Below, piece after piece: positions 9,310 to 18,571 of a stretch of DNA of 64,000 nt. Source of the stretch: Candidatus Tanganyikabacteria bacterium (GTDB lineage: Bacteria; Cyanobacteriota; Sericytochromatia; S15B-MN24; VGJW01); the NCBI GenBank assembly GCA_016867265.1, contig VGJW01000007.1, positions 1 to 64,000 on the forward strand, in the 5' to 3' direction. The notes below the pieces were generated by a model. The model was not told where the DNA came from and did not search any database. It saw only the letters and a list, made by a program, of their open reading frames with translations. Within the stretch, counting starts at the first letter, position 1; the number at the start of each line of letters is the position of its first letter. The position numbers and the translations under genes were made by a program.

Positions 9310-9782
9310 TTGGCGTTGAGCCTCGCCAGGACCTCATCCGTCAGGTCAAGACCACCGAACAGGACGATCTGGCGGTCGACCACGGTGACAATGCCCTTGC
9401 GCCGTGCCACGTCGGCAATCGCACGCTGGATCTTGCCCTTGATGCGCTCCGTCAGGCGACGATCGAGCGCCTCGACCGCTTCTTTCTTGGGACGCAGCAC
9501 CCGCTCGGCCTCCTTGGTCATCTTCTCGACCTCACCGGCGGGCTTGCTGGCCTTCTGGGCCTTCTGGATCTCGTCGTTGCGCCGCAACAACTCACGCTGA
9601 TAGGCCTCGGCCTTGCCGCGCAGCTCGCCCTGGGAGGAGAGCGCTTCCTTGTACTGGGCCAGCAGGCGCTGCGTATCGACGAAGGCCAATGTCGGACCTT
9701 CGGCTGCGACGGCAGGCAACGCCGGGGCCAAGGTAACCAAGGTGGCAGCCAGCGCGGCCCGGAAAAGGGTCAAGACGTGCAT
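9306..9782 (-). CDS. skp: OmpH/Skp-family periplasmic chaperone
   Basis: The protein is 158 residues with an N-terminal signal peptide ending near PAVAA. The mature part begins with the family phrase [16 protein letters not shown]. It continues as a long Lys/Glu/Arg-rich coiled coil (about 45-125), the 'tentacle' of Skp trimers, and ends in a short beta region ([13 protein letters not shown]). Skp holds unfolded outer-membrane proteins for BamA. The gene follows bamA with a 1-nt overlap, the classic pairing. Confidence 0.92.
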   Translation of the reverse strand: MHVLTLFRAALAATLVTLAPALPAVAAEGPTLAFVDTQRLLAQYKEALSSQGELRGKAEAYQRELLRRNDEIQKAQKASKPAGEVEKMTKEAERVLRPKKEAVEALDRRLTERIKGKIQRAIADVARRKGIVTVVDRQIVLFGGLDLTDEVLARLNAK

Positions 9783-11800
9783 CAGAACTTCTGTCCGATC
9801 GAGAACTGGGGAATGATGGTCGGAAACGCCTGCTGGGCCGGGTCCCAGCTACGAATACCCAAATCCAGCCGCAACGGGCCGAAGGGCGTGATCAGGCGGA
9901 AGCCGAAGCCATAGCCCGAGCGCGTATTTTCCCATTTGAACGCCGCACTGCGATAGGACTCCGAACCATCGGCCAGGCGGATGGGCGTCTGATCCCAGAA
10001 GAGGCCCGTATCCCCGAACAGGACGCCCGAGAGGATGTTCCAGATGGGAAAGCGGTACTCGATGGCGCCAAGGGCGAGCGAATCCCCCTGGAAGGCGCTC
10101 GAAGGACGGCCCGCCGAGGCATCAAAGACGTTCTCGGCCCACCCGCGCACCAAATACGGGCCCATCGCGTAAAAGCGCTCGTAGATGGGCACCTTGCCGG
10201 AGGGACCCGCCAGCGTCGTCGCCCCCTTGAACCCCATGGCCAGGACCGTCCGCTCCGGCCACGCCGGCAAGTAGACGTTCCAGTCCCCTTGCAGCTTGAG
10301 CACGTCCACTTGGCCGAGCCCGAGGGCCCCGAGGTAGTACTCGGCAGTCACGCTCGACAGCACGCCGCGATTGGGATTCAGGACGAAGTCCCGGCTGTCA
10401 TGCGTCAGCGTCGCTCCCACGGAGCCGGCGAGGTCAAAGTCATTGCCCGACACGGAGTCGGCCCGGGAAGCCACCCACCGAGCCTCGGCCGGAACCTGCC
10501 TCGAGATCTGGACCCGCTCGCCCTTGACCGTGCCCGACACGCGCCACCGGGCCGTGACGGGATTATCGCCCAGCGGGACCCCGAATGAAAGCGAGCCGCC
10601 CTGGCGGTCGTCCTGGCTACCCTGTCCGCCCGGCACGGCGACGTTGAAGACGTTGAAGTAGCGCCGGTAATAAGCCTGGGTACCGAACGAAGCCTTCTGC
10701 TCGGTGAACCAGGGGTTGAAGTAGCTGATTTCCCCGAAGGGATTCTGGCTGACGCTGACGTCGACGGACATCGTCTGGCCGCGCCCCATAAGATTCTCCT
10801 TGCGGAAAGAGAGCATGCCGATGAGCCCGTCACGGGACGAGAAACCGGCGCTGGCCTGGAAGATGCCGGTCTGCTTTTCCTTGACGTTGACGACGATGAT
10901 GACCTTCTGGGGGGTCTCGCCGGGTTCGTAGCGAAGCCCCAGGTCTTCGAAGTAGTTGAGGTTGTAGAGGCGGCGCAGGTCGTCCTCCATCCGCTTGAAG
11001 TTGAAGACCTCACCCGGCTTGACCGTCAGTTCACGCCGTATGACGTACTCCTGCGTGTCCTCGTTGCCCGTGACGCGAATGGCCTGGACGATGCCCTCGG
11101 CCACCTTAAGTGCCAACACCCCGCCATCCTGAACCTGCATGTCGTACACGCGGGCCAGCACGTAACCTTGGTCGGCATAGCGCTTCTCGAGGTCCTTGAT
11201 GCGCTTCTGGACAACGCTCATGTTCAGGATGCGGCCCTTGAGGGGCTGGAAAGCCGCCAGCGCCTCGTCGACGGGCAGCAGGGTCATGCCCTCGATACGC
11301 ACCTCGTCGAGGACCGGATTCTCGACGACCCGCACCACCAGACGCTGCTGGCCGCCCTCGGCATCCTCGAGGCCGGCATTCACGTCCCGGAAGAGCCCGA
11401 GCCCGTAGACGCGCTGCAGGGCGTCGACCACCTGCTTCTTCGAGACCTCTTCGCCGCGGTGGACAGGCAGGGCCAGCAGGATCTGCTCGTCGGACACCCT
11501 GCGGTTGCCCTCGATGCGGATGTCCCCGACCCGAATTCGCGGCGAATCGTCCGGCACGACGGTCGAGGAGGTGGCAGGCGCCACGCTCTCGGTGGCGGGT
11601 GCCACGCTGTCCGTGGACACCGGCGCCTGATCCCCGGACACTGCTGCAGGAGCAGGCGAGGCATCCTCGCCGGCAGCCCAGGCGTTGCCGGGAGCCGTGA
11701 TGAGCCAGCAGCCCGTGACGGCAACCGCCACGCGCAGCGGCCCGGCAAGGACGCCAAGCGGACCCGAGGGCGCCGGTCGGGATGACGCGAGACGAAGCAT
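9782..11800 (-). CDS. bamA: Outer membrane assembly factor BamA (Omp85)
   Basis: The protein is 672 residues. After a signal peptide (about 1-43) and an Ala/Ser-rich linker there are three POTRA repeats, beginning IRVGDIRIEGN, VLDEVRIEGM and IVQAIRVTGN. The C-terminal half (about 330-672) is the 16-stranded barrel, with the conserved VRGW segment and a final Phe (IGQKF) as in BAM substrates. Three POTRA domains is the cyanobacterial number; Proteobacteria have five. It heads the lipid A operon, which links outer-membrane protein insertion to LPS synthesis. A good -10 element lies 37 bp upstream. Confidence 0.95.
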   Translation of the reverse strand: MLRLASSRPAPSGPLGVLAGPLRVAVAVTGCWLITAPGNAWAAGEDASPAPAAVSGDQAPVSTDSVAPATESVAPATSSTVVPDDSPRIRVGDIRIEGNRRVSDEQILLALPVHRGEEVSKKQVVDALQRVYGLGLFRDVNAGLEDAEGGQQRLVVRVVENPVLDEVRIEGMTLLPVDEALAAFQPLKGRILNMSVVQKRIKDLEKRYADQGYVLARVYDMQVQDGGVLALKVAEGIVQAIRVTGNEDTQEYVIRRELTVKPGEVFNFKRMEDDLRRLYNLNYFEDLGLRYEPGETPQKVIIVVNVKEKQTGIFQASAGFSSRDGLIGMLSFRKENLMGRGQTMSVDVSVSQNPFGEISYFNPWFTEQKASFGTQAYYRRYFNVFNVAVPGGQGSQDDRQGGSLSFGVPLGDNPVTARWRVSGTVKGERVQISRQVPAEARWVASRADSVSGNDFDLAGSVGATLTHDSRDFVLNPNRGVLSSVTAEYYLGALGLGQVDVLKLQGDWNVYLPAWPERTVLAMGFKGATTLAGPSGKVPIYERFYAMGPYLVRGWAENVFDASAGRPSSAFQGDSLALGAIEYRFPIWNILSGVLFGDTGLFWDQTPIRLADGSESYRSAAFKWENTRSGYGFGFRLITPFGPLRLDLGIRSWDPAQQAFPTIIPQFSIGQKF

Positions 11801-11836
11801 CCGCTAACTTTCAGTAAAGGAAGGTCGAATCTTTCC

Positions 11837-11842
11837 ATTATA
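11837..11842 (-). promoter_or_regulatory. -10 box, probable promoter of the bamA-lpx operon
   Basis: TATAAT reads perfectly on the minus strand 37 bp before the bamA start, within an AT-rich patch that stands out from the GC-rich surroundings. The -35 region is weak (TGACGG at 16 bp spacing). The predicted leader would be about 30 nt. Confidence 0.45.
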
Positions 11843-11890
11843 GGCGGGGTGCGTCACCCCGTCATCTCGCCAAAGGCCACCCCCCATCGC

Positions 11891-12979
11891 ATGGAACACA
11901 TCGTTCGCGCCCGGATCCTCGTCCTCCACCTCTTCGAGTTCGCCGAGGAGGTGGACCTCGGCAAACTGCGGGCGCTTTGGGCCGACAGCACCATCGGGGA
12001 GCTTGTCGGGCGCGGCCATCAGCCTGACGCCATCCGCTTCCGCGATCCACCTGTCGTGCTGCCCTTGGGGCATCGACCGCTGACCAACGAACACGCAGGC
12101 ACGGTGCGGGCCAAGGTCCACGACTTCGGCATCGTGAGCCTGGTCTGGACCCTGCCCTTCAGTGGCTCATGGGCCGAGTTGGTCGAGCAGAGCGCCCGGC
12201 TGCAGGCGGACATGGGGATCGAGTCGGTGGCGCGCCAGCTCCTCGGGGAGATCACGCCACGCCTCGAGGCCGCCGCCAAGGGCCCCATCGGCCGTTCCAA
12301 GCTGGTCGAGGACTACTTCATCACGTATGTGGAGGCCTTCGACACACCCGTCCGGGCCGACGACCTGCTGGCACGCAAGGGCGACGAATTGGCGCGCGTC
12401 CTGCGGGGCGAGCGCGGCGAGATGAGCCGCGACGAACGCAGCGACGCCCTGCGCCTCCACCACTCGTACCGCAGCGACGACCTCGTGATCGTGACGTGGA
12501 ACAGCGCCTTCGTGCTCGACCCCGAGCAAAGCACGGACCACCTAGACATCATCGAGTTCGCCAACGCCCAATTGCTCGACCTGCGGTACTACGACGAAAT
12601 GCTCGAGGCTGAGCTCGGGGCTGTCTACGACGGCTTCTCGGGATCGGCCGGAGGCAGCCGCCGCCGCCGACTGGCGCGCACCTCCAAGAAGCTGATGCAG
12701 CTGATGATCGAGATTTACGACGTGCAGGACAAGGTCCGCAATGCCATCAAGATCACAGGAGACGTCTACCTCGCCAGGATCTACCGGATGACGGGCGAGA
12801 GCCTGCGGCTGGGCCGCTGGGAAGAGATGGTCGACGCCAAGCTTCGCATCGTCCAGCAGGTGGCCCAATTGCTGCTCGAGGAGATGAACCAGAAGCGCTC
12901 GGTCCTGCTGGAGTTGATGGTCATTTTCCTGATTCTCATCGAGGTCATCATGGCCTTCGTAGGCCCCGGACACTCCTGA
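11891..12979 (+). CDS. Membrane-anchored helical protein, RMD1/DUF155-like C terminus
   Basis: The protein is 362 residues from ATG 11891; a GTG at 11849 would add 14 residues. The N-terminal 150 residues are alpha/beta. The middle and C-terminal parts are long helices rich in Glu, Arg and Leu, probably a coiled coil. The last 20 residues are one hydrophobic helix (LLELMVIFLILIEVIMAFV), so the protein is tail-anchored. The plan of a soluble body, a helix pair and a final LIxIEV-type membrane helix recalls RMD1/DUF155 proteins. I could not confirm this by eye, and the N-terminal region does not obviously match. Divergent from bamA. Function unknown. Confidence 0.75.
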   Translation: MEHIVRARILVLHLFEFAEEVDLGKLRALWADSTIGELVGRGHQPDAIRFRDPPVVLPLGHRPLTNEHAGTVRAKVHDFGIVSLVWTLPFSGSWAELVEQSARLQADMGIESVARQLLGEITPRLEAAAKGPIGRSKLVEDYFITYVEAFDTPVRADDLLARKGDELARVLRGERGEMSRDERSDALRLHHSYRSDDLVIVTWNSAFVLDPEQSTDHLDIIEFANAQLLDLRYYDEMLEAELGAVYDGFSGSAGGSRRRRLARTSKKLMQLMIEIYDVQDKVRNAIKITGDVYLARIYRMTGESLRLGRWEEMVDAKLRIVQQVAQLLLEEMNQKRSVLLELMVIFLILIEVIMAFVGPGHS

Positions 12980-13200
12980 AAAGGATTGGAAATATTTTCT
13001 TTGCCGTAGCAAGTCCAAACGTTAAGCTGCCGACAATCCCTCTGTCCCCCATAGAAACCAACACACATCGGGCCCAGCCCCAGGAGGTCGTCGCTTCCAC
13101 GAAGGTTCCCGTCCACCCCCCTCCTCACCGGACGCAGAACCGCCCCCGTCGTGGCTCCGACCGCCCCTGTACATTCGTTATCTGTTGTTCTTGACCTGAT
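12980..13200 (+). other. Non-coding stretch ending in a strong terminator; possible small RNA or long 3' UTR
   Basis: No convincing reading frame is present. The first 40 bases are AT-rich (aatattttcttt) and the rest is C-rich. An intrinsic terminator follows at 13201. The distance of over 200 nt between the preceding stop codon and this terminator is unusual in this compact window. It does not match tmRNA, SRP RNA or RNase P RNA motifs. Confidence 0.3.
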
Positions 13201-13222
13201 GGCCGCCGCAAGGCGGCCTTTT
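13201..13222 (+). terminator. Intrinsic terminator
   Basis: Seven perfect GC pairs (ggccgcc / ggcggcc) close a gcaa tetraloop and are followed by tttt. This is the best textbook terminator in the window, between convergent genes. Confidence 0.85.
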
Positions 13223-13242
13223 ACTTTGGGGCAGGGGGAGGG

Positions 13243-14148
13243 TCAGGCCCGCGGAGACGCAAGGCGAAGCAACGTCGCCCGGCGACCATTCGTCGCGAGG
13301 ACCCGGCATCGGACACTGGCGTCCGGAGAAAGCTGCACTTCATCACCCGGCTCGGGTGTCCGACCCAGCACTCCGAAGACCAGTCCAGCCAAGGTGTTGT
13401 AGTCCTCGCACGGCAGATCCAGGCCCAGGCGCTGGTTGACCTCCACGATCGAAACCAGACCACGGACCGACCAGGCACCTTCACCATCCCGCGCGAAGTC
13501 CGGCATCCCCGGCCGAAGCTCATCGTGGACCTCGCCAGCCAGTTGTTCGAGCAGGTCGTTGATCGTGACCATGCCGGCCGTTCCGCCAAACTCGTCAAGC
13601 ACGATGGCCACGTGCGTCCGCGTTGTCTGGAACTCATGGAGCATCTGGTGCACGGGCTTGTTGACCGGAACAGCCAGTATAGGCCGGATCAGGTCGCGGG
13701 CCACCAGGCCGTCCAGCGGGCCGCCGGCGACCCGCATCAGGTCCTTGGCATGGAGAAAGCCGATGATCTTGTCCAGATCGCCCTCATGGACCGGAATCCG
13801 GTTGTGCGCGCTGGTGCCGAAGGTCCTGAAAACCTGTGCCACGGGGGTATCTGCCGCCACGCAGACCATGTCCAGGCGGGGCACCATGAGGGCGCCGACC
13901 GTCTTGCCGGTAAAGCCCATCGCGTTGTGCACGATCTGGCGTTGGGCCGCGGTAGCGGCGTGAAGCGCCCCGGTGATCGCTCCCGACAGGACCTCGCTGC
14001 CTTCGGCCAGAAGGCGGCTGACCCGATGGGGCAACCATCGGACGATGGTATGCAGGCGCTCCGGCCTTGCGGCAAGCCACCCGGCCAGCAAAACGACGAA
14101 GAGGACATCCGCAACCATGAGGGCAGCGGACCCGAGGAAGGCAGCCAA
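13243..14148 (-). CDS. CorC/HlyC-family CBS-pair protein
   Basis: The protein is 301 residues. One N-terminal hydrophobic segment (about 5-27) replaces the four-helix DUF21 domain of full-length relatives. A CBS pair follows (about 85-210), with GALMVPRLDM at its start and VLDEFGGTAGMVTINDLLE in the second CBS. The last part is the CorC_HlyC domain (about 220-300), with LGLDLPCEDYNTLAG. Relatives are linked to magnesium/cobalt efflux or regulate transporters by binding adenosine nucleotides. It is the last gene of the tsaE-tsaB-rimI group, 16 nt after rimI. Confidence 0.88.
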   Translation of the reverse strand: MAAFLGSAALMVADVLFVVLLAGWLAARPERLHTIVRWLPHRVSRLLAEGSEVLSGAITGALHAATAAQRQIVHNAMGFTGKTVGALMVPRLDMVCVAADTPVAQVFRTFGTSAHNRIPVHEGDLDKIIGFLHAKDLMRVAGGPLDGLVARDLIRPILAVPVNKPVHQMLHEFQTTRTHVAIVLDEFGGTAGMVTINDLLEQLAGEVHDELRPGMPDFARDGEGAWSVRGLVSIVEVNQRLGLDLPCEDYNTLAGLVFGVLGRTPEPGDEVQLSPDASVRCRVLATNGRRATLLRLASPRA

Positions 14149-14164
14149 GCTCAGGGGATGGCCT

Positions 14165-14680
14165 TCAAGGCGCGAAGGGGGCTCTCAGCAGGGCCAATCG
14201 CTCCTGATACTCGGGCGAGCCCATGTGTTCGGTCCACATGACGAGGGCATCTTCACCATCATTCTGGTAATACCCACGTCGACGCCCCAGCGACTCGAAT
14301 CCGTACTTTTTGTAGAGAGCCTGCGCTCCGGTGTTCGAAACCCGGACCTCAAGCGTCATCCAGCGCGCCCCCCGCTCGAGCGCCGCATCGATCAGGCCAA
14401 TCAGCAACTGTTCGCCCAGGCCTTGGCCCTGTTGGTCCGGGTGGACGGCAACGGTGGTGACATGCGCCTCCTCGAGAATCAGCCAGAAGCCTGCGTATCC
14501 GACGATGACCCCGTCGAGCTCGAGGACGATATAGGTGCTGCAGGCCTGGTCAAGCTCGTCCTGAAAGGACTGCACGGTCCAGTGATCCCCAAAGCACAGG
14601 GCCTCGATGGGCAGAAGCGCGGGAATGTCGGCATAGGCCATGGGGCGCTGGATGCCCCGGCGCGGCGCGCATCGCGTCAA
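14165..14680 (-). CDS. rimI: Ribosomal protein S18 alanine N-acetyltransferase-like
   Basis: The protein is 171 residues with a GNAT fold. The acetyl-CoA loop is seen in VHPDQQGQGLGEQLL (the QxxGxG/A motif). The RimI-typical ending EVRVSNTGAQALYKKYGFE is followed by RRGYY. RimI acetylates the N terminus of S18. Its position directly after tsaB (4-nt overlap) is the common bacterial arrangement and strengthens the assignment. Other GNAT targets cannot be excluded. Confidence 0.9.
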   Translation of the reverse strand: MTRCAPRRGIQRPMAYADIPALLPIEALCFGDHWTVQSFQDELDQACSTYIVLELDGVIVGYAGFWLILEEAHVTTVAVHPDQQGQGLGEQLLIGLIDAALERGARWMTLEVRVSNTGAQALYKKYGFESLGRRRGYYQNDGEDALVMWTEHMGSPEYQERLALLRAPFAP

Positions 14681-15372
14681 GGGGCCCCTCCCTCCCGCAC
14701 GACCTCGCGCGCCATCGCCGGTTCCCGCAAGTAGCGCGGCAGCAGGGCGCCAGGCGCCTCCCCTCCCCTTCGGAGGGCCGGCAGGGCCAATTCGGCCACG
14801 ATGGCAGGGCGCAGCACATGGAGCAGGTCTGGCGGCACCCGGGCGTCGGTTCTGGCCGACAGCCGTTCCCGATGTGCCCGAGCTCCCTCGCCGACGAAGG
14901 CGAAATCGCCGGTATCGAGGGCCGCAAGCAGATCTTCCAGCGATTCAAGACAGGCGGGTCGCAGGAGCGTGGCACCTGCCGCCGCGAACTGCCACACCGC
15001 ACTGAAGACCATCCCGCGCCGCGCATCCAGCATGGCCACGACACGCCCATGGGCAGCCGACGAATGGGCCAGTGCCTCGAGCGCATCGACACCCACGATG
15101 GGCAGACCACGGACATGGGCCAAGGCCTTGGCGAAAACGACGCCGGCGCGGATGCCCGTGAAACCGCCCGGACCTGACACCACCGCCACGCCTTCCAGAT
15201 CCGCGACCGACCGACCGGCCTGGGCGAGCAGGCGCTCCACCATCGGCACGAGTGCCTCGGAGTGCCCGCGGCCGGCAGCCTGGGGGGGCGTGGTCCACTC
15301 ATGGCAGCCATCAGGACCGGCGATACCAATGCCCATGGCATCGGTCGCCGTGTTGATCGCGAGGACATTCAC
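14677..15372 (-). CDS. tsaB: tRNA t6A biosynthesis protein TsaB
   Basis: The protein is 231 residues with an ASKHA-like fold. It is a partner of TsaD and TsaE in making N6-threonylcarbamoyladenosine at position 37 of ANN-decoding tRNAs. The family signatures are AINTATDAMGIGI at the N terminus, then GRGHSEALVPMVERLL and VVSGPGGFTGIRAGVVFAKAL. It is flanked by tsaE (4-nt overlap) and rimI (4-nt overlap). Confidence 0.95.
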   Translation of the reverse strand: MNVLAINTATDAMGIGIAGPDGCHEWTTPPQAAGRGHSEALVPMVERLLAQAGRSVADLEGVAVVSGPGGFTGIRAGVVFAKALAHVRGLPIVGVDALEALAHSSAAHGRVVAMLDARRGMVFSAVWQFAAAGATLLRPACLESLEDLLAALDTGDFAFVGEGARAHRERLSARTDARVPPDLLHVLRPAIVAELALPALRRGGEAPGALLPRYLREPAMAREVVREGGAP

Positions 15373-15833
15373 GCGACAAGCCCTGCCTCATCCAGCCAAG
15401 CCGCTCCGCGCGACGTGCACGCCCGCAACCGGACCGCCCTCGCGCCCCCCTCGATGACGAGACGGCCTGCGACGTCAGGCGTGAAGGCATCCGACAGTCG
15501 ATCCGGCCATTCGACGACCACCACGGCCGTGTCTTCGAACCACTCCCAAGGCCCCAGCGGGGGGACCTCTTCCGGCTCGAGGCGATAAAGGTCGATATGG
15601 CGCAACAGAAGCCGCCCCTCGTGCTCCTGGACCAAGGCAAAAGTCGGGCTCGTCACCGCGCCCGCCACGTCCAGCGCGCGTCCGAGTCCCTGTACGAGCG
15701 TGGTCTTGCCCGCACCGAGATCTCCTTCCAACCAAAGGATGTCACCCGGATGGGCCACGCGCCCCAGAGCCTCGCCGAGAACCTGCGTGGCCGTGGCGTC
15801 GGCCAGCGTCAGGCGAACATCATGCATGGGCAT
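15369..15833 (-). CDS. tsaE: tRNA t6A biosynthesis ATPase TsaE
   Basis: The protein is 154 residues. The P-loop GDLGAGKTTL, followed by GLGRALDV, then TSPTFALVQEH and HIDLYRLE are diagnostic. The VVEWPDRL segment is also typical. TsaE hydrolyses ATP to reset the TsaB-TsaD complex. I chose ATG 15833; ATG 15827 is also possible. The open frame continues upstream but without homology. First gene of a four-gene operon with tsaB, rimI and the CBS-pair gene. Confidence 0.94.
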   Translation of the reverse strand: MPMHDVRLTLADATATQVLGEALGRVAHPGDILWLEGDLGAGKTTLVQGLGRALDVAGAVTSPTFALVQEHEGRLLLRHIDLYRLEPEEVPPLGPWEWFEDTAVVVVEWPDRLSDAFTPDVAGRLVIEGGARAVRLRACTSRGAAWLDEAGLVA

Positions 15834-16141
15834 ATCGGTGGCGCGCGGGGGACCCAGGGGGCCGGGGGTGCTTGAACCTGCACGAAGCAGGTGGGTGCCC
15901 TCCCGGTGAACGTCCGTTTCCGCCTGCTTGGACGGTCTACGTCGGTTCGCCGAAGCTGTCGGGTTCCCTTTTTGGAGATTGTAGCCCAAGCACGGGCCCG
16001 GGACCGAGGGGCCCCCGCGTCCGAGGGCGACTGTATCACGGGCCTGGAGGCGATACAAGGTGCGGGCGCTCCGGCCTAAAGTCCGGGTCAGTCCATCCGA
16101 CACAGGTGACATAAGGGCCCGCCCCGGAAGGAGTTCTCTAC
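15834..16141. other. Divergent intergenic region
   Basis: These 308 bp separate tsaE (minus) from the TPR-glycosyltransferase (plus). A small hairpin (acctgc / gcaggt, 15876-15892) is visible. TACAAT on the minus strand at 15978-15983 could be a -10 for tsaE, but no good -35 accompanies it. AAGGAG before 16142 serves as the plus-strand ribosome site. No gene seen. Confidence 0.4.
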
Positions 16142-18556
16142 ATGGCGCTGCGAATCGCAAAAGTTCAGCAGGTCCGCACACCGGCCATGCTCCAAGGCGA
16201 GGCCTACGCTGCGGTCGAGCGCGGCGATCGCGGCGAGGCAATCATGCGCCTTCTGGACCTCCTCGAGATGCGTCCGGACGATGCCGTTTCCTACCGGCAC
16301 CTCGCAGCACTCCTGGTCGAGGAGGGTGCACTGGACAGGGCACTGCTGGCCGCACGGGAGGCGCTTCGTCTGGATGCCGACCAAGCGGACACTTGCAATG
16401 TCCTCGGTGTCGTTCTCTTCGAGCTGGGCTGGACGCGCACGGCAGCCCTGGCCTTCAGACGCACGCTTGCGCTTCGGCCGGATCATCCTGGCGCCCGGGG
16501 CAACCTGCTCGCCTGCGCGGCCATGGAGCGGGACCAGGGTCCCGTCGACGAACCGATCGAGCTGGACACCATCCGGACGCTGCTCGACCAGCGGCCACCC
16601 CGGCTCTCCCTGTGCATGATTGTCAAGAACGAGGAAGAGGTCCTCGATGCCTGCCTGGCAAGCGTCAGGGGGTTCGTCGACGAGATCTGCATTGTCGATA
16701 CGGGCTCGACGGACGGAACCCTCAAGATCGCCGAGGCGCACGGCGCAAGAATCGACCACCATCCCTGGACGGGAGACTTCTCGGTGGCACGCAACAAGGC
16801 CTTGGAGATGGCGACCGGCGACTGGGTGCTCGTGCTGGATGCCGACGAGGAGCTGGCCCCGGGGGCCGGCCCGATACTGCGCGAGACGCTTCGCCGCAAT
16901 GACTACGGTGCCTTCGGGCTCGTGATCGACAATGCGCTGGGGGGCGGAAAGGAAATCCAGCGCGCAACCATCGTCCGCCTGTTCCGCAACGTCCCCGAGA
17001 TCCGGTATTCGGGTCGGGTCCACGAACAGGTCCTGCCTGCAGCCCACGCTGCCGGCATCAGGATCGGTACCGTACCGGTTCAACTGACGCACAAGGGTTA
17101 CACGGACGACATGATGGCGCGGCGCCAGAAGGACCAGCGGAACCTCGACCTGCTGCTGCAGCAGGAGCGTGAGTTGCCGGAGGCGCAAGCCTACAACCAG
17201 TTCAATCTGGGGCAGCAGTACAAGCGCATGGGGCAAGTCGACAAGGCCGAAAAGCACTATCGCCTCGCCATCGAACTCCTCCACGCCACGGATCCACGGA
17301 GCCAGGCTCCTTACCACGCCCCACTGCTGTACGGACTCGTCATCCTGTTGAAGGAAACGGGCCGGATTGCCGAGGCGACCGACTGGGCGGAGCGCGCAGC
17401 CACCATCTTCCCGGACGCGGCGAACTTGCTGCACCAGTTGGCCGTGCTGCGCCTCCTCGCTGGCGACGCCGATGCAAGCCTCGACCTGCTGGATCGCGTC
17501 TTGGCGCTTTCGGAAACACCGTTCGCGGGCGGCACCGATCTTGGCGTGTTCAGCTATCTGAATGATGCGGCGCGAGGCATATGCCTGGCACGCAAGGAAC
17601 GTTTGCAGGAAGCGCGCCAGATCTTCGGGCGGGCCCTCGAGACCTCACCCAAGCCGGATCCGGCCACGGAAGTCAACCTGGCCGTGGTCGAGCTGGCCGA
17701 GGGCCTCGATGCCGTGGCTACCGAGCGCCTGACACGCATCATCTCCGAATATCCCGAGGAAGCCAAGGCCTGGCTCGTGCTGGGACAGCACATGGCCAAG
17801 CAAGGCCACATCGCCGAGACCTTGGCGCTGTACGACCAGGCGTTGCGCCATCATCCAGACTTGGCCGACCTGCGGCACGAGAGGGCGGACCTGCTGCTTC
17901 GGAGCGGTGCCATTGATGATGCCCTCGAAGGCTTTGAAGACCTTCTGGCCCGGAAGCCGGATGATCGCCGAGCAGGCATCAGCCTGGCGGTGGCGAGGTT
18001 GCTGCGTGGCGACAGTGACGCGGGGCTGATTCTGGCCGATGCCGCAAGAACCGTGGATGCGGCGGAGACCCGCGAGGCCTGGCTGGCGACGGCCCACGTG
18101 CTGCGCTGTTGCGCCGGTGAGGACATCGCGCCGGAAGCCTTGCTGGACATGGGCTTCAGCCAACAGGAGATACGCGCCCAGTGGCAAGGCCTGATGCGCA
18201 CGCTGCTGGCCCACGGCCAGGCGGACGCCATCTCGCATCTGCTCAATGCGCAGGAAAGGCACGAAAGCTGTCTTCCCGGACTGGGGCGTGATCTGGCCGT
18301 GGTGCTCATAGGCGCAGGATTCGAGGATCCAGCCTTGGCCATCCTGCTGGCACACAGGGATGCACACCCCGAGGATGCGACGGCGTACCTGCATCTCGCC
18401 CGGATCTGCCTCTCCAGGAATCTCTACGAGGACGGAGTCGAGTTGCTTCAGGAGAGCGTCCGCCTTGACCCCACCCTGACCACGGCGCGCAGGATGCTCA
18501 TCAAGATGCGACAACTGGCTCGGGCAGCGGCCACGACTGCAGCATCCGCATCCTGA
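16142..18556 (+). CDS. TPR-containing family 2 glycosyltransferase
   Basis: The protein is 804 residues. Helical TPR-like repeats (about 15-130) precede a GT2 domain (about 155-330). The GT2 domain shows SLCMIVKNEEEVLDACL, DTGSTDGT and the metal-binding LDADEEL. More TPR repeats fill the region to the C terminus (about 355-790), for example NQFNLGQQYKRMGQVDKAE. This layout occurs in bacterial protein or surface glycan glycosyltransferases, including enzymes that modify flagellin. It has no membrane helix, so it acts in the cytoplasm. The flagellin gene is next on the same strand, which makes flagellin a plausible acceptor; this is inference from position. Confidence 0.88.
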   Translation: MALRIAKVQQVRTPAMLQGEAYAAVERGDRGEAIMRLLDLLEMRPDDAVSYRHLAALLVEEGALDRALLAAREALRLDADQADTCNVLGVVLFELGWTRTAALAFRRTLALRPDHPGARGNLLACAAMERDQGPVDEPIELDTIRTLLDQRPPRLSLCMIVKNEEEVLDACLASVRGFVDEICIVDTGSTDGTLKIAEAHGARIDHHPWTGDFSVARNKALEMATGDWVLVLDADEELAPGAGPILRETLRRNDYGAFGLVIDNALGGGKEIQRATIVRLFRNVPEIRYSGRVHEQVLPAAHAAGIRIGTVPVQLTHKGYTDDMMARRQKDQRNLDLLLQQERELPEAQAYNQFNLGQQYKRMGQVDKAEKHYRLAIELLHATDPRSQAPYHAPLLYGLVILLKETGRIAEATDWAERAATIFPDAANLLHQLAVLRLLAGDADASLDLLDRVLALSETPFAGGTDLGVFSYLNDAARGICLARKERLQEARQIFGRALETSPKPDPATEVNLAVVELAEGLDAVATERLTRIISEYPEEAKAWLVLGQHMAKQGHIAETLALYDQALRHHPDLADLRHERADLLLRSGAIDDALEGFEDLLARKPDDRRAGISLAVARLLRGDSDAGLILADAARTVDAAETREAWLATAHVLRCCAGEDIAPEALLDMGFSQQEIRAQWQGLMRTLLAHGQADAISHLLNAQERHESCLPGLGRDLAVVLIGAGFEDPALAILLAHRDAHPEDATAYLHLARICLSRNLYEDGVELLQESVRLDPTLTTARRMLIKMRQLARAAATTAASAS

Positions 18557-18571
18557 GCCCACACGACGGCC

